This document shows, in pieces, positions 1-6,053 of a stretch of DNA of 10,115 nt. The translations under genes were made by a program, and so were the position numbers. A model generated the notes under the pieces. It made no database searches. It was not told where the DNA came from and saw nothing but the letters and a program-made list of their open reading frames with translations. The stretch is from NCBI GenBank assembly GCA_016839665.1, contig JAEOTU010000334.1, forward strand, positions 1 to 10,115, written 5' to 3'. Position 1 is the stretch's first letter. The number at the start of each line of letters is the position of its first letter. Origin of the DNA: Candidatus Hodarchaeota archaeon. Lineage in GTDB: Archaea; Asgardarchaeota; Heimdallarchaeia; Hodarchaeales; Hodarchaeaceae.

Positions 1-328
1 CCTTGAGAGCACGATGGTTTTGGTTACTAAGCCATTCGAGAGCCAAAGAGCGAATTCCTGAGCTTTTATCTGATAGAGCAGAAAAGATATATGGTTCTAA
101 TGATTCTTGTTCCGAAATAGTTTCAAATAAGGTTGTTAAAACGTTTTCCCTAATATTATCATCAGGATCCTTCGTGAAGGGAATGAGTGATTTAATAATC
201 ATTCGAGAGCGAAAGTCAGTTGGATTAGATTGAAGATATTTACTCAAGTTATTTATTGCTGTCCACTTAAGGTCATTATTCTTCGATTTGAGGTTCTTGA
301 GATCATCTAACACGGAATCCTTAGACAT
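1..328 (-). CDS. HEAT-repeat protein, N-terminal part (runs off left edge)
   Basis: This is the first 109 codons of a minus-strand gene whose 3' end lies outside the window. The ATG at 328-326 is preceded by a clear ribosome binding site (GGGAG, 8 bases away), and the frame is open to the edge. The protein is helical and shows HEAT-type repeat signatures: DPDDNIRENVLTTL at residues 54-67 and DKSSGIRSLALEWL at 87-100, with an earlier degenerate unit at about 5-32. These keep the Asp, Ile/Val-Arg and spaced Leu pattern of HEAT helices. HEAT proteins are scaffolds for protein-protein contacts, and no catalytic motif is visible, so the partner is unknown. It lies 108 bases downstream of the M42 peptidase gene on the same strand and may be co-transcribed with it. 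The repeat call is fairly secure; the role is not. Confidence 0.8.
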   Translation of the reverse strand, partial: MSKDSVLDDLKNLKSKNNDLKWTAINNLSKYLQSNPTDFRSRMIIKSLIPFTKDPDDNIRENVLTTLFETISEQESLEPYIFSALSDKSSGIRSLALEWLSNQNHRALK

Positions 329-336
329 AAAGGTTG

Positions 337-341
337 CTCCC
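337..341 (-). promoter_or_regulatory. Ribosome binding site of the HEAT-repeat gene
   Basis: On the minus strand this reads GGGAG, complementary to the archaeal 16S 3' tail, 8 bases before the ATG at 328. It fixes the start of a gene that is otherwise incomplete in the window. Confidence 0.6.
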
Positions 342-436
342 AAATAAATATGTTAATCTAGCCATTACTTCAAAATCCAACATATAAGGGTATTTATTCT
401 CTTCTAATATTAGGACTTTAGGGAGAGGATAATTTT

Positions 437-1519
437 CTACAAAGCAATGCTTACTTTTGCTGGATTACGAATGAACGCTGAAATCAATCTTATAGTGTGA
501 AAAATATCTTCTAGCGACAGAAGGGATGTGGGGGAGTGAATATAACGACATGGCACCGAAACCACTGAAGATGGAATACCCCCTCGCATTTGATGAATTC
601 TCCCAGCATTTGTACCACCAAAAATAGGTTTTTTTACGTGATAGGGAATTTTCTCGTATTCTGCATTTTCTATAAGTCTGCGATTCACTAAAGGATGAGC
701 TAGCATACTCCTATCAGCAACAGAAATAGCGGGTCCTTTACCAATATACGCAGGACATTCTGAATCTTTAACTGAGGGAACATCTGCTGCAGTGGTATTT
801 TCAAGTGCCAAAGCCATCGTTGGATCCAAACTAAATGCAGCTGGTGCTGCACCACGACCACCAACTTCTTCTTGAGAAGAAAAACTGAACATTAGAGTAT
901 CAGAAGGAGGATTGGCTGTAAATTCCTTTATGATGTGAATTAAAACATTAATACCAGTTCTATCATCAAATGCTTTTCCTCTAACCATTGTTCCAGGAAA
1001 TTCAATAAAAGGATCATAAAGGGTACCAATAGAGCCAATATTAATTCCACAAGCCTGTACCTCATCACTAGACATCCCAGTATCAATGTACATGTCACTT
1101 ATCTTAACAACGCTTTTTCTTTCGCTTTCAGTTGTAAGATGAGGGGGTTTCGAGCCAATGATGCCGTGATATTCTTTCCCATCATCTGCAAGAATTTTGA
1201 CGGCTTGACCGAGAAGAATTCGTGTATCCCATCCGCCTATTGGCACAAACCGAAGAAAACCTCCTTTAGGTTCCACATAACTAACCATAAATCCGATTTC
1301 ATCTGTATGAGCATCAAGCATGATCCGATTTTTGCCTTCGCGACCTTTGATAACCACTAAAAGGGATCCAAGGGGGTCTACCCACATTTTATCTACTTCT
1401 AAATTCTCTAATTGGCTTTGAATGTATTTTACAACTGGCGTTTCATAACCACTGACTCCAATTATCTCGGAAAGTTCTTTTTGGAGGATTTTTATGCTTT
1501 CTAACTGTTTTAGTTCCAT
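437..1519 (-). CDS. M42 family metallo-aminopeptidase (TET/glutamyl aminopeptidase type)
   Basis: This 360-residue protein has the usual length of M42 peptidases, which form large hollow (TET) assemblies in the cytoplasm and trim N-terminal residues from peptides. The dinuclear metal site can be read in order: H71 in HTDEIG, D185 in AFDDR, general base E217 and ligand E218 in SSQEEVGGRG, E240 in ALENTTAADVP, and H328 in CRYIHSP. A GGTNAG loop (301-306) corresponds to the family GGGTDAG segment. Glu rather than Asp at 240 is a known variant in the family. The ATG at 1519 has only a weak binding site (AGTGA, 7 bases away), and a TATATC about 22 bases upstream leaves a leaderless transcript possible. 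A 152-base gap separates it from the acetyltransferase gene, so it may have its own promoter. Exact substrate preference cannot be read from the sequence. Confidence 0.93.
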   Translation of the reverse strand: MELKQLESIKILQKELSEIIGVSGYETPVVKYIQSQLENLEVDKMWVDPLGSLLVVIKGREGKNRIMLDAHTDEIGFMVSYVEPKGGFLRFVPIGGWDTRILLGQAVKILADDGKEYHGIIGSKPPHLTTESERKSVVKISDMYIDTGMSSDEVQACGINIGSIGTLYDPFIEFPGTMVRGKAFDDRTGINVLIHIIKEFTANPPSDTLMFSFSSQEEVGGRGAAPAAFSLDPTMALALENTTAADVPSVKDSECPAYIGKGPAISVADRSMLAHPLVNRRLIENAEYEKIPYHVKKPIFGGTNAGRIHQMRGGIPSSVVSVPCRYIHSPTSLLSLEDIFHTIRLISAFIRNPAKVSIAL

Positions 1520-1671
1520 GGAAAGTCACTCTAGTTTGATATATTGTTTCTCAAATGATTCATTCAATCTGAGTATAATAATGTTAATTCATTTTGGAGA
1601 ATTATTGAAATTACTCAATTATCTAATTCATTTAAGTTGGATTTGAAAAAAGATAGGTTCTGTTTTAATGA

Positions 1672-2157
1672 TCATAATTGCCTCTTAAGAATTAAAATCT
1701 TCTCGCCTCGAATCTCTTTTCTTCCAATTTGAATAAATCCAAATTTTTTATAGAAATTTAAATGACTAGGGATCTTAGAGTAAATCTCAAGCTCAATCCC
1801 ACTTACATCAGGCATTTGCTGTTTGATCATTTTTATAACTTCCTCAACAACCCAACTTCCTACTCCCTGTTCTTGAAATTGGGATTTGATAGCAAAATGA
1901 AACATTTTTACGGTTTTTCTTTCTGTAAGAGCTAAAGAAAAAGTCCCAATGAGGCCATACTCCTCATTGTATAACACATATAGTTGGTTATTCCTGAATG
2001 AGTGTAAAATCTTGTTTGCTGTATTTTCTAATGCACCTGGGGGTCTTGACAATATTTTATTAATGGATTCGTATGCTTCTTGAATAATAGATTCAATACA
2101 GGGAAGATCTCCTTTTTCGGCCTGCTGAAAATGAAACAAAGTTTTATCGCTCTCCAT
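1672..2157 (-). CDS. GNAT family N-acetyltransferase
   Basis: This 161-residue single-domain protein has the length and layout of GNAT acetyltransferases, which move an acetyl group from acetyl-CoA to an amine. The acetyl-CoA loop (motif A) is Q95-E-Q-G98-V-G100, following the strand KMFHFAIKSQF (84-94), and motif B is seen as HLNFYKKFGF at 132-141. The N-terminal part (7-36) carries the usual first strand and helix. There is no second catalytic domain and no signal peptide, so it should be cytosolic. The acceptor may be a protein N-terminus, a polyamine, an antibiotic or another small amine; nothing here decides. It begins 53 bases after the longin/roadblock gene on the same strand, and could be the third gene of that transcript. 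The start is ATG with a weak purine-rich leader. Confidence 0.87.
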   Translation of the reverse strand: MESDKTLFHFQQAEKGDLPCIESIIQEAYESINKILSRPPGALENTANKILHSFRNNQLYVLYNEEYGLIGTFSLALTERKTVKMFHFAIKSQFQEQGVGSWVVEEVIKMIKQQMPDVSGIELEIYSKIPSHLNFYKKFGFIQIGRKEIRGEKILILKRQL

Positions 2158-2210
2158 TTCTCTTGTGGCCTTAGAAGATAAGATGTAATTTCGTTTGATC
2201 TTAGTGTTGT

Positions 2211-2984
2211 TTAGTGAGGTATGACTTCTTTTACATGTTTGACAGTTTCCGAGACTTTGACAACAAGATTCTCTAACCCAAAGGTGGGATCTCCATCAAC
2301 ATAAAGTAAAAGGCCCTCACTAATTTTATACGCAACTAAATTAGTAGCTTCTGAAGAAACAACCAAGTACCTTAGATTCCTCATATAGGTTGATACGTTC
2401 AATATACGTATCGCGCCAGCCATGCGTTTCAAATCCATTCTGTATTCTATAAGGATATCTCCAGTGAAAGAAACAATCATGGCTCCTCTCACACCAATGT
2501 CTTCCTTGGTTAATTTTTTTAGATAGAAAAGTGCTGCATTCTTTGAGCTTGTCATCATTTCACGAGTTTCTCCAGTAAAAACTTCATCAACCTTATTTGA
2601 AAACGAATCGAAAACATCTGTGTCTACAAAATGAATTTCTTTTACTTTGCTTTCATATTCCTCTAAAAATAAGCTTCCAATGGTAGTTAATTTGAACTGG
2701 AGATCCAAAGGGCTGACGAGAGGTGATGCTAACGCAGCGAATACTAGTCCACCTCTTTCAATGAATGAGAAACGTAAATCAGTCATATCAACAACCCTAA
2801 GTTCACTTAACGACGATGATTTTGCAAAAGAGAAAATTGCTGCTAAAAAAGCCACCACCAGGTGAGCATCTGGTGTTTTAGTATCTTGTTCTTGTGTTTC
2901 AAAGGATCGTGTGAATAATGTTGTTCCTGTATCTTTTTCGAAAATAAAAAAAGCCTTAATTGCTTTAAACTGTTCTAACGACAT
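2211..2984 (-). CDS. Putative longin-roadblock fusion protein, likely partner of the adjacent small GTPase
   Basis: This 257-residue soluble protein appears to have two domains. Residues 8-118 follow a longin order: strand AFFIFEKDTGTTLFTRSFE, helix HLVVAFLAAIFSFAKSS (41-57), strands ELRVVDMTDLRFSF and LVFAALASP, then helix DLQFKLTTIGSLFLEEY. Residues about 120-160 look like a helical linker. Residues 165-252 resemble a roadblock/LC7 domain: GVRGAMIVSFTGDILIEYR, helix, strands LRYLVVSS and EGLLLYVDGDP, final helix to VKHVKEV. In known systems longin and roadblock dimers bind small GTPases (Mon1-Ccz1, Ragulator, MglB) and act as exchange factors, activators or anchors. Its gene lies 13 bases after the Rab-like GTPase, and its binding site (AAGGA) overlaps that gene's stop codon, which suggests coupled translation. 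Domain calls rest on pattern and predicted order, not on a search; which activity it has is unknown. Confidence 0.65.
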   Translation of the reverse strand: MSLEQFKAIKAFFIFEKDTGTTLFTRSFETQEQDTKTPDAHLVVAFLAAIFSFAKSSSLSELRVVDMTDLRFSFIERGGLVFAALASPLVSPLDLQFKLTTIGSLFLEEYESKVKEIHFVDTDVFDSFSNKVDEVFTGETREMMTSSKNAALFYLKKLTKEDIGVRGAMIVSFTGDILIEYRMDLKRMAGAIRILNVSTYMRNLRYLVVSSEATNLVAYKISEGLLLYVDGDPTFGLENLVVKVSETVKHVKEVIPH

Positions 2985-2997
2985 TCTAAACCAATCC

Positions 2998-3552
2998 TTA
3001 CAAGAATTTCTTCGCTTTGACTTTTAAAATGCTGGTTGTAAGCGTTTGAAAGGCTTCATTTACATTCTGCCCAGTCTTAGCTGATGTATCAATATAATCA
3101 ATGGCGTGCATAGCTTGTGAGATCCTAGTAATCTCATCTTTCGTTAAAGCTCGCTCATTTAGTAAATCTGCTTTATTTCCGATTAGAAGCGATAAAGATC
3201 TTGGAGAAACTCTTAATACTTGTGCTTGCCATCTTTCTTGCATCAGAAGTAGCGTTTCTCGCCGTGTGAGATCGAACACATAAAAAGCCCCAAGTGCGCC
3301 CTTTAAATAAAGATGAGAGTATGAAACCTGTCGTGCCTGTCCAGCAATATCCCAAACCTGCAATGCTACATTCCTAGTCACATTTTGATCATCAACAAAC
3401 CTTACAGTCTTGGTTAAAAAGTCAACTCCCAAGCTCATTGAATAATCCTCTTTGAACTTATTTTCAATGAAGCGTAAGATCAACGAGGTCTTTCCAACAG
3501 CGCCATCACCAAGTAGTAACAGCTTCAAGATGTGTTTGACTTCCTGCGACAA
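2998..3552 (-). CDS. Rab-like small GTPase of the Ras superfamily
   Basis: This 184-residue protein is a complete single GTPase domain. The P-loop is GDGAVGKTS (15-23), switch I reads YSMSLGVDF (37-45) matching the Rab YxSTIGVDF pattern, G3 is WDIAGQ (67-72), G4 is NKADL (126-130) and G5 is TSAKTG (156-161). It keeps the catalytic Gln (Q72). Three features depart from common Rabs: Ser40 stands in for the invariant switch I Thr, Ala73 follows Q72 where Glu is usual, and the tail ends KVKAKKFL with no prenylation cysteine, so membrane binding would need a partner. The start is TTG at 3552, set by a GGAG binding site 8 bases upstream and an in-frame stop a few codons before it. Such GTPases act as GTP-driven switches; Asgard archaea hold large families of them. 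The partner is probably the downstream longin/roadblock protein. Confidence 0.93.
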   Translation of the reverse strand: MSQEVKHILKLLLLGDGAVGKTSLILRFIENKFKEDYSMSLGVDFLTKTVRFVDDQNVTRNVALQVWDIAGQARQVSYSHLYLKGALGAFYVFDLTRRETLLLMQERWQAQVLRVSPRSLSLLIGNKADLLNERALTKDEITRISQAMHAIDYIDTSAKTGQNVNEAFQTLTTSILKVKAKKFL

Positions 3553-3560
3553 ACTACTAT

Positions 3561-3564
3561 CTCC
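3561..3564 (-). promoter_or_regulatory. Ribosome binding site deciding the TTG start of the GTPase
   Basis: The minus strand reads GGAG, 8 bases before TTG at 3552. No in-frame ATG lies between it and the upstream in-frame TAA (3570-3568), so TTG is the supported start. Confidence 0.6.
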
Positions 3565-3806
3565 AAATTATCGGGGTGTTCTAATTTGATAACTAAGATT
3601 ATTATGATTAAAGGTTTACAAATAACACTATGTCAAAAGCTTTTCCTTCTGGTGATGAAAATAATCCAACGGAACTTAAGTAAGTAACTAAATAAAGATT
3701 CCGAGACGATCTATTCTGGAATAATTTCTATTCATAATCAAATTGTGAGAACAATAATCCCCAGCTTAGAATATTATTTTTCAATGTTGAAATCAAGATC
3801 AAATTC

Positions 3807-3815
3807 TTTTTAAAA
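3807..3815 (+). promoter_or_regulatory. TATA-like box of a probable leaderless promoter
   Basis: TTTTTAAAA is centred about 26 bases before the ATG at 3837. In archaea transcription starts roughly 25 bases after the TATA box, so the mRNA would begin at or next to the start codon. The only Shine-Dalgarno-like string nearby (GAGGGTG, 3816-3822) is 14 bases away, too far to work well. Both points suggest a leaderless message; this is inference. Confidence 0.4.
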
Positions 3816-3836
3816 GAGGGTGTAGATAGTATCAAA

Positions 3837-4112
3837 ATGTTCACATGGGTGATAATTAGTTTGTACTCAGAGGAAGATGTTTCTGGTACAGAAAAGTGGA
3901 TTAGAGTTGTTTTAGAAGACCTGGTAGAGGCATCTACAATTGAAATCATCGAACGAGTAAGTATGTTCAATCAAGACTGTGCTGACCGGATACCATTCGT
4001 ACTAACTCAAATGCGTATGGACGGTAAAATATCGTATAAAGTTGTTCCAACCAAAGATGGAACCAGACAGAACATTGTATGGTATTTGAATACGCTTAAG
4101 CAGACAGAATGA
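3837..4112 (+). CDS. Small winged-helix-like protein, function unknown
   Basis: This 91-residue protein is not recognised as a named family. Its middle and end read like a winged helix: helix GTEKWIRVVLEDLVEAS (17-33), helix TIEIIERVSM (34-43), a likely recognition helix CADRIPFVLTQMRMDGK (48-64), and a two-strand wing ISYKVVPTKDG plus QNIVWYL (65-84). The pattern 'hydrophobic helix, M-x-x-D-G-x-I, strand, charged turn, strand' is common in small archaeal DNA-binding proteins and also in winged-helix protein-protein adaptors. It is the only plus-strand gene between two minus-strand genes, so it is transcribed alone, divergently from the GTPase cluster. It might regulate that cluster, but nothing in the sequence proves it. 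No cofactor or sensor domain is visible. Confidence 0.6.
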   Translation: MFTWVIISLYSEEDVSGTEKWIRVVLEDLVEASTIEIIERVSMFNQDCADRIPFVLTQMRMDGKISYKVVPTKDGTRQNIVWYLNTLKQTE

Positions 4113-4113
4113 G

Positions 4114-4160
4114 TGGTATTTTAGGAAATATACCATTCCTTGGGGGATTTTTTAATTGTT
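4114..4160 (+). terminator. Possible terminator after the winged-helix gene
   Basis: Just after the stop, TGGTAT (4114-4119) and ATACCA (4130-4135) can pair around a 10-base loop. A G5 run and a T-rich stretch (six T at 4148-4153, more to 4162) follow. Archaeal termination depends mainly on T tracts, so the T stretch matters more than the short stem. It sits between two convergent genes. Confidence 0.35.
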
Positions 4161-4186
4161 TTAATGGAGTGGGAATAATCATTTGG

Positions 4187-5869
4187 TCAAATTTTTATTT
4201 CTTGACCTTCCAATGGAAAAAATATATTACTAACTGCCTCTGATAGTGGAATTCGATCTAAAACCTCCGGTCCAATATGAATCAGCGCTAATCGGTCAGT
4301 TAAAGAATGAAGCTGAGATACCTGATGGAAATTCAGGTGAATTTGAAGTTCTGTATCAAAAGAATTACATTCCAATATTGCTAATTGAGTATCCTTTACT
4401 AACGGAATCAAATTTTCTGTCCATCCCGTGTCACCTGAGTAGGCTATAGAGATATCATTTGAATCTATTCGATAGGCCTGTGCTTCAGGAGTATGAGACA
4501 TTTTATACGCTTTGATGATAATGCCATTGATCTCATGGCGCTTGGATGGAAGAATTGAAATAAATTCGCAAGAAAAAGGCAATTCTTCTTTTGAAACATT
4601 TGCATATAAAGCAGAATAAAGTCTAGTAATGTTTTCCTTAATCTTAGGAGGACCAACAATGATTAATGGTTTTGTACGTTTTTGTAGAATACTGGCTTCT
4701 AAAAGGAGAAATGGAACACCGCTACAATGATCTCCGTGAAAGTGGCTTATTAAAACCATATCGATATCATTTGTACTACGTCCAGATTGTTTTAATGCTG
4801 ACAAAATGTGTGGTCCACAATCCAATAGAACCCCTTGCGTCCCGATTTCAGCCAAAATCGAGATATTTTTACGTCCACCTGATCCAAAAGCGTCTCCTGT
4901 TCCTAAAAATGCTACACACATTTGATGAGGGTTCTTTGGAAGGATTCTAGTACCAACGTCTTCACCATTAAGAGCCTTGGCGAATTCCTCCAAACCAACA
5001 ACCCAACATCTCGTGAACCCATCCGCTAAGTCAATGAGGTTACGAAGTTTCCCGCTCATTGCTTCAGTGACATCAAAATTTCCAGCAATCTCCTCCCCGC
5101 TGAATGTCAATAATTGACCATCTGAGTCGTAACTGGTAAACTTGTTAGCTTCAACTTCAATATGTGCTATATATTTAGCATCCTCGAAACTGGGATCCTT
5201 GGTGTAGATGCCTGTGGGTTTTCCTTCAACACTAGTCAAAAAAACTGCTGAATCGATACAAGTCATACTAAGACGTCTTATCAGAGCACTAGGGTAAATA
5301 TCACCCGAGAAAACTTTCCATCCGCTAGGAGTATGACCAACATCTCCAAAGAACACTGGAATTGCATCGGTTTCAGTGATTAAGAGCTCAAAAATTCTTA
5401 AATTCGACGCATCACATCTTTCTGTTGAAACTTTTTCTGTGAAATTACCTGTAAAAAGGGGGTGTGAGGGGAGTGAGACAGCGTTGATTCCATGTCTTAT
5501 TGCTGTTGATACAATTATTTGATTCTGAGTTGCTACAGCTAGTTTAATTATGGGATAAACGTTTTGAAGATCTGAATGACTTTTAAGCAAGTGTAAGACC
5601 AAAGAATGACCAATTGATCCTGCCCCATGAACAAGAATTAGCTTTCTTTGGGGATTTTTTGTAAGAAACAAAGATAAAGTTTGAAAAATCTTATTCAAAC
5701 GTTGATAATTCATTAAATCTGAAATTTTTTGCGTTAATTCGCTTAGTGACCCTTTACCAGATAAATATAGATCAATTTGATCTAAATAACGATCTATACG
5801 GTGAGTATCTTTTTTATGAGTGATTAAACTCCCACCTAGCTTGATTAGCATGATTGGTACTTTTTTCAC
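4187..5869 (-). CDS. Isopentenyl phosphate kinase fused to a metallo-beta-lactamase-fold hydrolase
   Basis: This 560-residue protein joins two enzymes in one unbroken frame. Residues 1-300 match isopentenyl phosphate kinase (amino acid kinase fold): IKLGGSL (9-15), HGAGSIGH (81-88, with H88 at the catalytic His position), FFGDVG (173-178), FSGD (187-190) and DVTEAMSGK (266-274). This enzyme makes isopentenyl diphosphate in the archaeal mevalonate route. Residues 317-560 are an MBL hydrolase: FLGTGDAFGSGGR, HFHGDH (376-381), H459, D480 and H531 form a complete two-metal site. It lacks RNase Z hallmarks beyond the shared fold and resembles small phosphodiesterase-like MBL proteins, substrate unknown. 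Compared with usual IPKs, residues about 20-60 hold roughly 25 extra residues, and the His loop is HGAGSIGH instead of HGGGSFGH. The start is GTG with GGTGA 7 bases upstream. The two activities may act on related phosphate metabolites, but that is inference. Confidence 0.85.
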   Translation of the reverse strand: MKKVPIMLIKLGGSLITHKKDTHRIDRYLDQIDLYLSGKGSLSELTQKISDLMNYQRLNKIFQTLSLFLTKNPQRKLILVHGAGSIGHSLVLHLLKSHSDLQNVYPIIKLAVATQNQIIVSTAIRHGINAVSLPSHPLFTGNFTEKVSTERCDASNLRIFELLITETDAIPVFFGDVGHTPSGWKVFSGDIYPSALIRRLSMTCIDSAVFLTSVEGKPTGIYTKDPSFEDAKYIAHIEVEANKFTSYDSDGQLLTFSGEEIAGNFDVTEAMSGKLRNLIDLADGFTRCWVVGLEEFAKALNGEDVGTRILPKNPHQMCVAFLGTGDAFGSGGRKNISILAEIGTQGVLLDCGPHILSALKQSGRSTNDIDMVLISHFHGDHCSGVPFLLLEASILQKRTKPLIIVGPPKIKENITRLYSALYANVSKEELPFSCEFISILPSKRHEINGIIIKAYKMSHTPEAQAYRIDSNDISIAYSGDTGWTENLIPLVKDTQLAILECNSFDTELQIHLNFHQVSQLHSLTDRLALIHIGPEVLDRIPLSEAVSNIFFPLEGQEIKI

Positions 5870-5876
5870 TGAATTT

Positions 5877-5881
5877 TCACC
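5877..5881 (-). promoter_or_regulatory. Ribosome binding site deciding the GTG start of the IPK-MBL gene
   Basis: The minus strand reads GGTGA, the typical archaeal form, 7 bases before GTG at 5869. The nearest in-frame ATG is codon 7, inside the first kinase strand, which would remove residues expected in the fold. Confidence 0.55.
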
Positions 5882-6039
5882 ATTTGTTTCAAATCTTTGA
5901 CTTTGGGTGGTGTTTTATGGGTGTTTGTAATAATAATCTGAGAAAAATGTTCATAATACTTATCATTTTAATCGTTTTGAAACTTGAGTGAGTTTAATGA
6001 TTCAAACCTATAATCGATTTTGATTCAAATGTAATTGAA

Positions 6040-6044
6040 GGGTG
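6040..6044 (+). promoter_or_regulatory. Ribosome binding site deciding the ATG start of the M28 gene
   Basis: GGGTG (in GAAGGGTG) sits 9 bases before ATG at 6054. An in-frame GTG at 6042 overlaps this site and has no binding site of its own, so the ATG is preferred. A TATAAT string at 6009-6014 lies about 42 bases before the ATG and could be the TATA box. Confidence 0.5.
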
Positions 6045-6053
6045 TTAAATCGA

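Noticed and set aside
33..210. 11-base direct repeat (CATTCGAGAGC at 33-43 and 200-210)
   Set aside because: The copies are 167 bases apart, read in different codon frames of the HEAT gene, and have no further matching flank, so chance is the simplest reading.
3..233. Plus-strand open frame of 76 codons at the left edge
   Set aside because: It lies opposite the HEAT-repeat gene, which has a good ribosome binding site and clear repeat signatures; the plus-strand translation shows no recognisable motif.
798..802. Glu240 instead of Asp at a metal ligand of the M42 peptidase, as a sign of an inactive enzyme
   Set aside because: The ALE-x-T-x-AADVP form is a well-known variant in the M42 family, and all other ligands are present.
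4246..4950. Plus-strand and alternative minus-strand frames within the IPK-MBL gene
   Set aside because: They overlap the MBL domain, which carries an intact two-metal motif set; their translations have no recognisable features or start signals.
4187..5869. IPK-MBL junction as an assembly or frameshift artefact joining two genes
   Set aside because: The frame is continuous through the junction (about residues 300-317), with no internal start preceded by a binding site that I could see, and both domains are full length.
6042..6053. GTG at 6042 as the start of the M28 gene
   Set aside because: The GTG lies inside the ribosome binding site of the ATG at 6054 and has no purine-rich site upstream.
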